NCBI RefSeq assembly: GCF_024721155.1 | Contig: NZ_JAHVAP010000010.1 | Coordinates: forward strand, 1-64,000 | Direction: 5' to 3' | Source of the DNA: Mucilaginibacter phenanthrenivorans | Lineage (GTDB): Bacteria > Bacteroidota > Bacteroidia > Sphingobacteriales > Sphingobacteriaceae | Length of the DNA stretch: 64,000 bases | In this document: positions 36,501 to 44,953 of the stretch, piece by piece | How the letters are laid out: every line of letters begins with the position of its first letter | How positions within the stretch are numbered: the first letter of the stretch is position 1 | Position numbers and translations under genes: made by a program | The notes under the pieces: model-generated | What the model was told of the DNA's origin: nothing | Seen by the model: the letters and a program-made list of their open reading frames with translations, nothing else | The model's database searches: none

Positions 36501-36762
36501 ATCAAAAGAAGTAGTTGATCTTGAGCGCCTGGCAGAAGAATGGGTTTATTTATTGCAGCCATTTTTAAAAATCAAACGAGAAAACAACAAAAGAAAAAAG
36601 ACAATTTTAAATCTGGCAAGTCTGGTTGCTGACTACAAATCTATTTTATTTGATGTAAACGACTTGGCAAAAATCGCGGACAGTTGTATCATCGCCGATG
36701 AGATCGACAAGCGCATTGCGGCATGTATTATTGCGCTTTGTGATGAGGTAGTGAATATTTAA
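33508..36762 (+). CDS. PLD-like nuclease fused to SNF2/SF2 helicase
   Basis: 1084 residues. The N-terminal PLD-type domain (about 1-215) has one HKD motif (LHAKIYVGDHYAILGSSNFS, about 141-160), the layout of restriction-type PLD nucleases. The helicase core shows Walker A DPTGAGKTK (about 278), DEAH (VIDEAHNY, about 365), TATPISKK (about 395) and motif VI EQRIGRADRM (about 755-765). A long helical C-terminal region follows. The combination is typical of DNA-targeting defence proteins. It stands alone among gene scraps. Nuclease activity on foreign DNA is inference from architecture. Confidence 0.82.
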   Translation: MKSIPAIDSQQFSIDFDQVKWPDQELFPLNFKSLKRSVQDLVYKEIEGSENFIIITGFTSLSNLIDLFGNQDFQKNKKVRILIGFEPNIKGRKRYERLGLDKEIKDYWLKKGLSIMQGGAVMHLIEKINSGLLEFRFRDKLHAKIYVGDHYAILGSSNFSYNGLNIQEEANIRIKRNAVSQVEQEQYQSIKKIAESYYEDSSAYNDKIIELLRTLIKEVSWQEALARAIAEMLEGNWLNDYKEIITKLEQVKLWPTQWKGLAQAVSILQSQSAVLIADPTGAGKTKLCTSVVLSLQHWLYEIGKNYRTESLIICPPLVLEKWANEFKSFNRINHTQSSQGLLSKSNGKNRKILDDYLSLANILVIDEAHNYLSSESNRTAVIKSNRADYKILITATPISKKVEDLLRLIDLLDVDNLSDKDFIVYQDLVTKPYLGNRSENVKSLSRFISKFTVRRTKRSLNKDVEKEKEKYTNLLGKTCKFPQQFEKTYLTMETDTDKAIVSQINELTKQIKGITYLLNFKLPKYEISKEDSLQGYITKRIHAGKALSIYMIRSALRSSHVALVEHIEGSQKAMSLFGFQGKNNVSGNKLTRINEIILANKLPSRSSKFKEDYFPEWLNKEDLYFETCRLEINIYRQISELAKKLSGKRELGKVQELVKTTKQHLNVLAFDNTVITLYYLRKLFETHYPKQKILVATGSEGDQGSKKVLEAFKLDSKDGEKYIALCSDKMSESVDLQKASCVFLLDTPSVLRIVEQRIGRADRMDTMHESIDIYWAVDSDEYSLKTDQRLIETSDIVEQIYGSNFEIPDILKGKRFEKLESTAEIIKEYKEFVDKDESWTGIHDSFQFIVNLKEGPDALIKESLYKQFTDVSSEVKTRVSFISGERNWCFIALRGDKNKSPRWYFIDDLNQIHTDYPDVCEHLRANISKETRPLAWDDPALKTYVTLFKAKERELLPPKKRRALEVAEQMLQKKMKSKIFKKTEQEMYATMLELIQLKSKEVVDLERLAEEWVYLLQPFLKIKRENNKRKKTILNLASLVADYKSILFDVNDLAKIADSCIIADEIDKRIAACIIALCDEVVNI

Positions 36763-36797
36763 TTAACAAACTAAAATATAAGCAGTATATAGAGCCA

Positions 36798-36989
36798 CTG
36801 ACTATGATATTATTGTGCTTTCCCAGTGATCGGCTGGAACCATCAAAAAAATACCCTGATATTTAGAGGAGCACATACTCGCCCAGCGAACCTGAGTAGC
36901 GTAGAGAAAGGGCTCAATGTAATAAGGGAATCGTTCGGCTTTACCAAGAACGAGCAATTGATCGCTTTTTGAATATCGGTATTATATGA
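36798..36989 (+). pseudogene. Decayed C-terminus of a response regulator
   Basis: In shifting frames this reads DYDIIVLSQ, NLSSVEKGLNVIRESFGFTK and NEQLIAF, then NIGII before a stop. These match the output domain of the response regulator at 30991-31656 (LDITIISLL, LSSVEKRLGHIKANLGFSKN, EQLIAYCKDMGII). Several frameshifts and stops are present. It is a diverged local duplicate. Confidence 0.65.
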
Positions 36990-37084
36990 AATGAATTTTT
37001 AGCAACTCATCTATTTTACGGGTTCCCGTATAAATCGGCACGTGCGGCGGCGTAGTTTTGAGTAGATAAACAAATATTCAGGAC

Positions 37085-37390
37085 ATGGCGAAATACAAGA
37101 TTTCAGGAGTTTGGAAAGATGACAAAGGTGTCATCACCCATTATGGCATGCATGCGGTTAATACAACGGGTATTTCGCGCGTAACCAAAACAAATAAAGC
37201 AGAAGCTGTAAGAATACTTAGTATTCCTACAAATGAAGGGGTCACCTGGATATGGGACTATTCTAACACGAGTTGGAAAGAAGGCGCTAAAGTGGAAGTA
37301 ATTTCAGGGCAGTTTTTGAGAACGATCCATGACGGTAAGATAATAGACAATCTTGCCCACTTAATTAACTACAATTGGGTAGTTGCATAG
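37085..37390 (+). CDS. DUF3892 protein
   Basis: 101 residues. The product has the DUF3892 pattern at the start (ISGVWKDDKGVITHYGMHAV) and SGQFLRTIHDGKIIDNLAHL near the end. It is a small single-domain protein found in many bacteria and in mobile regions; the role is not known. It lies between the two remnants of the duplicated segment. Confidence 0.72.
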   Translation: MAKYKISGVWKDDKGVITHYGMHAVNTTGISRVTKTNKAEAVRILSIPTNEGVTWIWDYSNTSWKEGAKVEVISGQFLRTIHDGKIIDNLAHLINYNWVVA

Positions 37391-37540
37391 GTGCTTTGCG
37401 GGCTGCAAGTTCGGGCCATCGGATTGACGGGCGCGATGATTTAAGAATGAAGAGGTAAAAGTGCCTTCGATTATTAATCCCATTTGAACATTTAGAACTG
37501 AAAATCAACATAAATCTAATAAAAACACACAGGTACTTTT

Positions 37541-37716
37541 ATGTCTCTTTTTAGTTTTAGCCGTCGCTGCCTGTATAAGGACGACGATAGCATTGGTCTG
37601 GAACTACAAAAACGTCAAAATACCATTTAGACCCGCATTGCCGCGGACTAAGTAATTGTTCACATACGATCGTAAAAACAACACTAGAGCAGGCGGAGAA
37701 AAGTGAAGTACCATAA
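37541..37716 (+). pseudogene. Decayed Zn-peptide gene (CRGLxxC family), copy 2
   Basis: One frame reads a signal-like stretch with lipobox (LCLFLVLAVAACIRTT). A shifted frame continues WSGTTKTSKYHLDPHCRGLS, then NCSHTIVKTTLEQAEKSEVP and stop. This is the same family as the gene at 32258, broken by at least one frameshift; an in-frame TAG precedes the second part. Confidence 0.65.
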
Positions 37717-38035
37717 ATGGCTGGGAAAAAATAGTGTTCAAATTATATTCTTTAAAGTTAAATATTTCGTAATAACACAGGTGTAATTGCGTATTAGGTA
37801 TATTCTTTGATATAAAACTAAATGTTACATATCTTTTTGATTTATAGAAGTTTATTAATTACATTACGTGTGAAAACCTGAAGTAAATGAACAGCCTTAA
37901 CACAATTATGAAAATGAAAAAAAGTCTTTTGATAAAATAACCTATTATTCTGCTCGATGAAGCTTTTTTACCAATGTTGGAATTAACGTTGGAAAAGATA
38001 ACTGTGCCATTTTATTTCAATTGATTTGACCGACA
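37717..38035 (+). promoter_or_regulatory. AT-rich leader region of the large operon
   Basis: About 320 bp without a convincing gene. A candidate promoter is TTTG 37806-37809, 20 bp, TATCTTTT 37830-37837, two differences from the usual pattern. It implies a leader of about 190 nt. A 17-codon frame (from 37887, ending KMKKSLLIK) is present in that leader; it could be a leader peptide or chance. Confidence 0.3.
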
Positions 38036-39508
38036 ATGATTCGAAAAATTAAGTATTTGTTTTTTTGGGTGACCCTTATTAATATCACCCTTTTACTCTC
38101 TTCCTGTGAAAACATACAGGACAGAGCGATGGAGCTGGGCAATAATGGCAAAGTGGGAAAGATGCAAATAGCAGATTTTTTGAGGGTTGTTTCCGATAAA
38201 ACAAGTGCCGATGACCCGACATTTTTTACGAACAATAAACTTGATACTGCAAAAGCTGCTGCGTTCATCTATAGTATTTGCAAAGACGCAGGTGTCAAAA
38301 TTAATAAGGATGATATTTATGCAGGTGCTGCCAGATCAAGGGGAAGTGTTGCAAAGCCATCTTTCAACGTCTATATTGAAGACTCAGAGAGTATGGACGC
38401 ATACGTTAAAGGGAACACACGTTTTAAAGACGCGATTTACTCTTTGTTAGGCAATGTCATCACCGCAGATACGCTTACTCAAGGAATTAACCTATATTAT
38501 ATTAATAATCAGATCACTTTCAGTAGACAAAAAGCGGATGCCAATACCTTGCTCCAGTTCATCCAAAATCTGGATCCTGCGACCTTTCGCACGAATGGTG
38601 GAAATCGTTCATCTTCCGATATGCGGCATTTGTTGCAACAAGTGTTAGACAGCACAGATGATCGTCATGTGAATCTGCTGGTTTCTGACTTTGTATTCTC
38701 GCCAGGTAAAGGGCAGAATGCAATAGCTTCTCTGCAGCAGCAAAGTACAGGTATCAAGATCGCATTCGGACAGAAAATAGAAAAGTTTGATCTTGCTATT
38801 GAAGTCGTTCAGTTACACTCTAACTTTTCCGGAAAATATTTTGATGAGAATGATAAGCCTATTGTTTTATCGGCCGACCGTCCTTATTATATGTGGCTAA
38901 TTGGCTCAAAAGAACAAATTAATAGCATTCGAAAGAATGGTGTCCTGAATAATATCAAAGGAGGGGTTGACAATACTTTGGTTTTTTACAAGCAAACCTC
39001 GCCACTTTTACATGGTCATAAAATAACTTTTTCCCATAAAACAGGTGATTTTGAATTACCCGATGGCGCTTCGGGTAACATTAACGTTGCCAAGCCAAAT
39101 GACGTTTATAACAGCTTCGGCTTTGACTTCCTGGTAGATTACAGTAAGGATATTGAAGACTTGTCTTTTTTTGATGACACCAATAATTACAGTCACGACG
39201 GCAATTACAAATTAACGATAAGTCGTTTAAAAGATAGTACAGACCCGGCGTCTTCCGGATTCACACATTGCCTTCATTTATCGACTAATAATTTGCAACA
39301 GCAAGAACTACATGTTTTTACACAAAGCAAGATTCCCAAGTGGGTAGTGGTGAGCAATTCCCTTGATGACCGGAATATTAAAAACGAACCTTCGCAAATG
39401 GGCAGGACTTTCGGGCTGCAATATCTCATTGAAGGACTCTATGACGCGTTTTACGTATCCCATCATCAGGACAAATTAACTGAAGTTGAAATTAGTATAA
39501 AAAAATAA
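38036..39508 (+). CDS. vWA-type lipoprotein, first gene of the large operon
   Basis: 490 residues with a lipoprotein signal (LLLSSC, Cys24). A region from about 105 to 255 reads as a von Willebrand A fold: FNVYIEDSESMDAYV (about 110-124) gives a DxSxS-like MIDAS, RSSSDMRHLLQQVLDSTDD supplies the second helix, and HVNLLVSDFVFSP the Asp-ending strand. The C-terminal half is strand-rich and unassigned. It should face the periplasm and bind a partner through a metal site. It starts the operon; the next gene follows after 3 bp. Confidence 0.68.
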   Translation: MIRKIKYLFFWVTLINITLLLSSCENIQDRAMELGNNGKVGKMQIADFLRVVSDKTSADDPTFFTNNKLDTAKAAAFIYSICKDAGVKINKDDIYAGAARSRGSVAKPSFNVYIEDSESMDAYVKGNTRFKDAIYSLLGNVITADTLTQGINLYYINNQITFSRQKADANTLLQFIQNLDPATFRTNGGNRSSSDMRHLLQQVLDSTDDRHVNLLVSDFVFSPGKGQNAIASLQQQSTGIKIAFGQKIEKFDLAIEVVQLHSNFSGKYFDENDKPIVLSADRPYYMWLIGSKEQINSIRKNGVLNNIKGGVDNTLVFYKQTSPLLHGHKITFSHKTGDFELPDGASGNINVAKPNDVYNSFGFDFLVDYSKDIEDLSFFDDTNNYSHDGNYKLTISRLKDSTDPASSGFTHCLHLSTNNLQQQELHVFTQSKIPKWVVVSNSLDDRNIKNEPSQMGRTFGLQYLIEGLYDAFYVSHHQDKLTEVEISIKK

Positions 39509-39511
39509 ATC

Positions 39512-39967
39512 ATGTTTGACTGGCTCTATTCCATCGGAAAAACCTTCCGCCTAATCACAAGCAATATGCTTAATCATTTGAAGGGATATGATATCCATTG
39601 TTCCGGTTATTACGGAACACCTTATGCGACCTATTTGGGAATAACTTTTATCGCTATTACGCTTGTTGGGCTAGCGCTACAATACTTCATTATTGACATA
39701 CCACCCAAACGTCCTACAGGTACCTGGTGGCTAATCGCATTAATTATCGCCTTAATCAATTTTATAGCAGCCTATTGTGTCATCGGCTCATCTACAGCGC
39801 CCGGGCATCATTGTAAAGACCTTAGCATTACAACGCTTGACGTGATCGGTGTTTGTTTCTTTAATGTGGTGTGCGGGCTTTTTTTAGCAATGGTGATCAC
39901 CGGACTACCATGGTTACGCAGACTGAGTACAAACAACGTTTTTACTACTTTTTTTAAAAACAACTAA
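39512..39967 (+). CDS. Membrane protein, large operon gene 2
   Basis: 151 residues with about three membrane segments (near 43-63, 71-91 and 108-132). No family is recognised. Gaps of 3 bp on either side place it firmly in the operon between the vWA lipoprotein and the tubulin-like gene, so it may link the periplasmic and cytoplasmic parts. Confidence 0.6.
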   Translation: MFDWLYSIGKTFRLITSNMLNHLKGYDIHCSGYYGTPYATYLGITFIAITLVGLALQYFIIDIPPKRPTGTWWLIALIIALINFIAAYCVIGSSTAPGHHCKDLSITTLDVIGVCFFNVVCGLFLAMVITGLPWLRRLSTNNVFTTFFKNN

Positions 39968-39970
39968 GCA

Positions 39971-41470
39971 ATGAAGAAACTCTACATTTTCGCAGTAGGA
40001 GGTACAGGGTCACGCGTGTTAAAGGCCTTTACGATGCTGTTGGCCGCTGGTGTTAAACCGGATTCCGGTGAAGAATACCAGATTGTTCCTATTATCATCG
40101 ACCCCCATAGTACGAACCTTGATTTTCAGCGGACAGCTACTTTGCTTGAAAATTATATGGCAATTACCAAAGCCGTAGGTACAGGAAATGGGTTCTTCGC
40201 CACCGCAATTAACAACCTTCGGGGCCTCAACCCTAGTACCTCGGCACTTCCGGATACCTTCACTTTCGACTTAAAGAAAGTATCGGGGAGCCAGTTCAAG
40301 GATTACATCGGCTATAATCAAATGAATGAGGCCAGTCAAAGTCTGGCCCAAGTGTTATTCTCCGGCAGTACGGTGGATAAGAGAAACCAGCCAATCGATT
40401 TGCTCGACATCGAGATGGATATTGGATTTATCGGTAATCCCAATATTGGTAGTGTGGTGCTCAATCAGTTCAAAGATTCTGGTGAGTTCCGGGAGTTTGC
40501 CTCCAGTTTTACAAATGACGACCGCGTTATGGTCATCAGTTCCATTTTTGGTGGAACCGGAGCGGCAGGAGCTCCCATCATTGTCAAAAATATACGCAAT
40601 GCCATGCAGGCTGATGTCGACAGCGGTGGATTTTTAAGAGATGCTAAAATCGGCGCATTGACGGTATTACCCTATTTTAACATTGCTAAAGATCCAAAAT
40701 CACCCATTCAAAAGTCCGTTTTCATCGCGAAAACAAGAGCGGCGCTTTCTTATTACCAAAACAATCTCGACAGCGTCATCAATGTGATGTATTATTTCGC
40801 GGATTCGCTGAATGGCAAGGCTTATAAAAATGACCCGGGGAATGGCGGGCAAAAAAATAACGCGCACTTTGCAGAACTCGCTTCCGCATTGGGGATTTTC
40901 GACTTCTTATCGATGAACGATTCCCAAATGAAAAATTCAAATGGCGTCGTTCAACGTTCCGTTTATAAAGAGTTCGGTGTCAAACTTAAAGCGGACAAGC
41001 TTAAATTCCAGCATCTCGAAGACGATACATTAAGTAAAATCAGAAAAAGCCTGGCGCAATTGCTGCTCTTTAAGAAATACCTGGATGAGGAGTTGACCAA
41101 CGCCATGGAAAAAACCACGTGGGCGATCATGACGCCAAAGGTTGAGCCGGAATTATTGAGGGACGGATTTTATAACACCCATTTAAAAGAATTCCTCGAG
41201 GCTTATACGATATGGCTTGATGAAATGGCTGAAAACGGTCGCGGTTTCGATCCATTTGATCTAAAAGCCGATGTGCGGACTTTCGTTAAAGAACATCCGG
41301 CCAAAACCCCGTGGTACACTTTTAACAAGTTCAACTACAAGCACCTTAATGGCAGCCTGAACGAGGCTTCAAAGAAGCGAGATTACACGAACAACAAAGA
41401 AAAACTGGTGCATATTTTTCACCAGGCAACGCAAGATACACTTCAAAAATATTTTAAGATAAAATCCTGA
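39971..41470 (+). CDS. Tubulin/FtsZ-like GTPase, large operon gene 3
   Basis: 499 residues. The N-terminal nucleotide loop is FAVGGTGSRVLKAF (about 7-20). The tubulin signature loop is IFGGTGAAGAP (about 192-202), corresponding to GGGTGTG of FtsZ/tubulin. The spacing and the strand-helix pattern fit the divergent prokaryotic tubulin-like family (Tubulin_2 type), not canonical FtsZ. Expected to bind GTP and polymerise. Related proteins have been placed with vWA partners in predicted membrane-remodelling systems; that link is from memory. Followed after 3 bp by an actin-fold gene. Confidence 0.8.
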   Translation: MKKLYIFAVGGTGSRVLKAFTMLLAAGVKPDSGEEYQIVPIIIDPHSTNLDFQRTATLLENYMAITKAVGTGNGFFATAINNLRGLNPSTSALPDTFTFDLKKVSGSQFKDYIGYNQMNEASQSLAQVLFSGSTVDKRNQPIDLLDIEMDIGFIGNPNIGSVVLNQFKDSGEFREFASSFTNDDRVMVISSIFGGTGAAGAPIIVKNIRNAMQADVDSGGFLRDAKIGALTVLPYFNIAKDPKSPIQKSVFIAKTRAALSYYQNNLDSVINVMYYFADSLNGKAYKNDPGNGGQKNNAHFAELASALGIFDFLSMNDSQMKNSNGVVQRSVYKEFGVKLKADKLKFQHLEDDTLSKIRKSLAQLLLFKKYLDEELTNAMEKTTWAIMTPKVEPELLRDGFYNTHLKEFLEAYTIWLDEMAENGRGFDPFDLKADVRTFVKEHPAKTPWYTFNKFNYKHLNGSLNEASKKRDYTNNKEKLVHIFHQATQDTLQKYFKIKS

Positions 41471-41473
41471 TTT

Positions 41474-44400
41474 ATGAGTGAAATATTTGGTTTTTCCGGA
41501 CAGGACGGCAGACACTGGTTCAACTCTGTCATTTACGATGATAATATTATCGAAAAGATAAAAGATCCCGAGGGTGGCGGTCAGGTCGAGTTGCCTACGG
41601 CCATACCAAGTCCGTTTGCGCGGTTTGATTTGGTGCGCATAGCTTTTGAGCACATCAACCGTACGGGCAGGCTCCAGATGTCGGAAGCAGACGGTGAAGT
41701 GATTGCGAGCGCCGAAGACGAGCGCTTGGTGTCTTTTACGCTGGATTTCCTTGAGTTGTTTTTTAACTACTCGGCCATTAGCAATGATTTAAAGATCATC
41801 CCCTGGAATTTGGTGAATGATGTAAACACGCTGATCACCAATCCGGAAACAAATGATTTCGGCGATGCATTGCAGCTATTTATCCAACAGGACGCAAGGG
41901 TATACAATTTCGATCTGACAGCCAATTTATACATCATTAAGTATAAATATACTGTCATTGGTTCGACCTCGCCACTGACCCTATTTTGTCCCGGAGAAAA
42001 TGGTTTGAAGGAACTGGAGATTCGAATAGGCGGGCAACTGTTTTTTAGCGAACCCCGCCCGTTGTATATGCGTTCACAAAAATTCCAGCGGTTTGTCCAT
42101 TTTTATTTCAGGAAGTATCCTGTACTAACAGAGAGGATGTCTTGGTTATCCGTTTATGTGTCAAAAAGTAAAGCATGTCTAAAGTTCTTAAATAACGACA
42201 CGGCAAAGCGCATCTTCCAGATGATCAACGAGATCGAAAATAATCCGACAACCGCCGAAATGCAATACACCAGCATTGCCGGTTTTAAGATATTCGATGC
42301 GGTTGATAAAAACTTGCCGTTGCTGATGTTGAATCCCGAGATCGAGCAAAAGGCAATTAATGCGGAGCAACAGGCGCGGACAGATGCCATTAAAGCAATG
42401 GCAAGAACATCTGATCTGCGGATTCTTTCAGCAAAACAGGACGAGACCAACCCTACGCTGATCCTTAGAAACGACTTAAGTGCAGCGCATCAATATTTGG
42501 ATGCACCCTGGAGTAATGATTTAAAAGTGCCAAATGCTTATCAGTTGCCTGTTAACGATCGTCCTCTGCCTGGCTCAGGTGTCGTTTATCCGCATTTAGT
42601 TGTGGGTGATTTGTTAGAGCCTGTATTAATCAGGGTTGTTTACCCGATTAGCAAACGGTTTTTTAACGGGAATTATCACGCCGAAGCTGGCGCCTCCAAC
42701 AAGGGCTACCTTATTCCTTTAAAACTGAAATTCTTCGACTACTTCACCATAGATCAATTGAAATCGGGCGATCCGAAAACACCCAAAATCGAAATTTTAC
42801 AAACAGTTGGTGCGGTAAATGTTAAACTACACATACCGCTGGATAATGGCGAATACGTTCCAATCGAACGTACCTATTACGATGTGGAAAATCAAACCAC
42901 GACGGCGCAATTAGAAGAAGCGAACCGCGGCGTCATACAGGAACACGAAATCGGCTTTACCTTATTTCCTTTTCTCAGGACGCGCATTTCCGAGTTGTCG
43001 GCATTATATCGTGTGCAATTGGTAGACCGAAATACGCAAAATCATTATGCAGGTTCCGATTACCGCCTGGAGTTTTATACCGATACAGCGAATGGTTATC
43101 GTTTAGTTGACAACCGGGAAAAGATCCGCAGTAATAAGCAAGTACATGATGTAGGAACGAAATACTACATCGTCAATGACGAATTTGATTTCGTTAGCCT
43201 GAAATCAAATACAGCGAGTGGTTTGATCATCCCTGACTGGGAGCCTTTTCACCAAGGCAATACCAGCTATAACTTCGCGATCGATTTTGGAACAACCAAC
43301 ACGCATATTGAATACCGCACTTCAAAAAACCCTGTTCCAAAGCCATTCAACATTGGTGCAGATGAAATACAAATCGCGACGCTTTTTGATCCTGATGCCA
43401 CGAGTGAGGACTTTTCCGGCAGTGGAGCCATCGCAATCCGCGAGTCGATCAATGAAGAGTTTGTTCCTTTCACTATTGGGCGGCCGCATTCCGAATTTAG
43501 TTTTCCGCATCGGACAGTGCTGGCTATAACGCCCAATCTGGCCAGTAACGAAACTGCTGCGCTGGCCGATTATAATATCCCTTTTATCTACGAAAAAAAT
43601 GATTTTCGTTTCAATAGTGACTTTGAAACCGACCTCAAATGGTCAAAACACAACACAGAAAACTTTAATAAAATCAAAGCCTATTTTGAAGAACTCCTTT
43701 TCCTTATCAGAAATAAAATTCTGATCAACAAAGGCCGGTTAAATGAAACAAAAATCACTTGGTTTTATCCGACGAGCATGCAACCGAGCAGAGTGGCAAC
43801 GTTAAAGCAGCTATGGGAAAGAACCGTCGAAACTTATTTCCCAGGTGGAATAGAAGTATTTTCGATGCCGGAATCACTGGCGCCATTTTATTATTATAAA
43901 TTTTCAAATATCATTCCGGGCGGCAACCATACACCAGCGGTATCGATCGATATTGGTGGCGGGACTTCCGATGTCGTGATTTTCAAAAATAACGCGCCGC
44001 TGTTTTTGACCTCGTTCAAATTCGCTGCCAATACCTTATTCGGCGATGCCTTCCTGTCACTTCGGAAAGATGATCTGGGCATGTTGGGCAAACATCTTCC
44101 GCATTTTAAAAAGGAACTGGGTGCAAACAGCAGGTATTCGAAGGTGCTGACCGCGTTGGAACAGGTATGCATGCGGGGCAAATCTGCTGACATTAATGCA
44201 TTTCTATTCTCACTTGAAAGTAACCCGAAGATCGCGGATAAGAACTTGTTTTCCTATGACTTGATGCTCAACAATGATGATGAACTTAAGATCGTATTCC
44301 TGTATTTTTATTCGGCTATCATTTACCATGTTGCAGCCTGGACGAAAACCTGTGGGGTCGAAATGCCGACCTATGTCTTCATGAGCGGCACCGGCTCCAA

Positions 44401-44953
44401 AGTCCTGAACATCCTTTCGCCGGAAATGTCATATATCGAGCAGTTAGCTTCAAAAATCTTCTCATTCGTTTATGGATCTCCTATACAGGATAAGATCAAA
44501 ATCATAACGGATTCCAAAATCCCGAAGGAAGCGACGAGTAAAGGTGGCTTGTTGAGTATGGGGCAAACTTCAGAATTCGAATTAGAGGATGTAAAACGCG
44601 TATTGAATTATAGTGAAAACGGCCCATCTGTGGATAAGCTTCGTTATGATCAGGTTAATGACGGTATTAGGGTAGCTGTAGTTGAAGAAGTGGAACGTTT
44701 TAACGACATTTTTATTCACTTGAATGATGATGGGTTTTTCTTTGATAAATTCAGTGTATCTACGCGGTCGTTCAACTATTTCAAAACGCATGCTGATGAT
44801 TCTCTTGCGGATTACCTCGCGGATGGTATTCAGTTCAACATGAACCTGGATGCGGATGAAGACAAAGACAAGATACTGGAAGAAAGCCTGTTTTTCCTGC
44901 CGCTTATCGGTGTGATTTATAACATGACTAATTACTTAAGCAGTCTGAAATGA
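41474..44953 (+). CDS. Giant actin/Hsp70-like ATPase, large operon gene 4
   Basis: 1159 residues. The C-terminal half is an actin/Hsp70-fold ATPase: phosphate-1 FAIDFGTTNTHIEY (about 600-613), phosphate-2 SIDIGGGTSDVVIF (about 823-836) and adenosine motif FMSGTGSKVLN (about 968). The first 590 residues are unassigned, strand-rich at 330-560 and helical near 240-300, and could be the partner-binding region. Unlike DnaK there is no substrate-binding domain after the ATPase. It overlaps the next gene by 4 bp. A tubulin and an actin fold encoded side by side is unusual. Confidence 0.78.
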   Translation: MSEIFGFSGQDGRHWFNSVIYDDNIIEKIKDPEGGGQVELPTAIPSPFARFDLVRIAFEHINRTGRLQMSEADGEVIASAEDERLVSFTLDFLELFFNYSAISNDLKIIPWNLVNDVNTLITNPETNDFGDALQLFIQQDARVYNFDLTANLYIIKYKYTVIGSTSPLTLFCPGENGLKELEIRIGGQLFFSEPRPLYMRSQKFQRFVHFYFRKYPVLTERMSWLSVYVSKSKACLKFLNNDTAKRIFQMINEIENNPTTAEMQYTSIAGFKIFDAVDKNLPLLMLNPEIEQKAINAEQQARTDAIKAMARTSDLRILSAKQDETNPTLILRNDLSAAHQYLDAPWSNDLKVPNAYQLPVNDRPLPGSGVVYPHLVVGDLLEPVLIRVVYPISKRFFNGNYHAEAGASNKGYLIPLKLKFFDYFTIDQLKSGDPKTPKIEILQTVGAVNVKLHIPLDNGEYVPIERTYYDVENQTTTAQLEEANRGVIQEHEIGFTLFPFLRTRISELSALYRVQLVDRNTQNHYAGSDYRLEFYTDTANGYRLVDNREKIRSNKQVHDVGTKYYIVNDEFDFVSLKSNTASGLIIPDWEPFHQGNTSYNFAIDFGTTNTHIEYRTSKNPVPKPFNIGADEIQIATLFDPDATSEDFSGSGAIAIRESINEEFVPFTIGRPHSEFSFPHRTVLAITPNLASNETAALADYNIPFIYEKNDFRFNSDFETDLKWSKHNTENFNKIKAYFEELLFLIRNKILINKGRLNETKITWFYPTSMQPSRVATLKQLWERTVETYFPGGIEVFSMPESLAPFYYYKFSNIIPGGNHTPAVSIDIGGGTSDVVIFKNNAPLFLTSFKFAANTLFGDAFLSLRKDDLGMLGKHLPHFKKELGANSRYSKVLTALEQVCMRGKSADINAFLFSLESNPKIADKNLFSYDLMLNNDDELKIVFLYFYSAIIYHVAAWTKTCGVEMPTYVFMSGTGSKVLNILSPEMSYIEQLASKIFSFVYGSPIQDKIKIITDSKIPKEATSKGGLLSMGQTSEFELEDVKRVLNYSENGPSVDKLRYDQVNDGIRVAVVEEVERFNDIFIHLNDDGFFFDKFSVSTRSFNYFKTHADDSLADYLADGIQFNMNLDADEDKDKILEESLFFLPLIGVIYNMTNYLSSLK

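Noticed and set aside
39971..41470. Calling the tubulin-like gene FtsZ
   Set aside because: Diverged signature (GGTGAAGAP), no cell-division neighbours, and an operon with vWA and actin-like genes.
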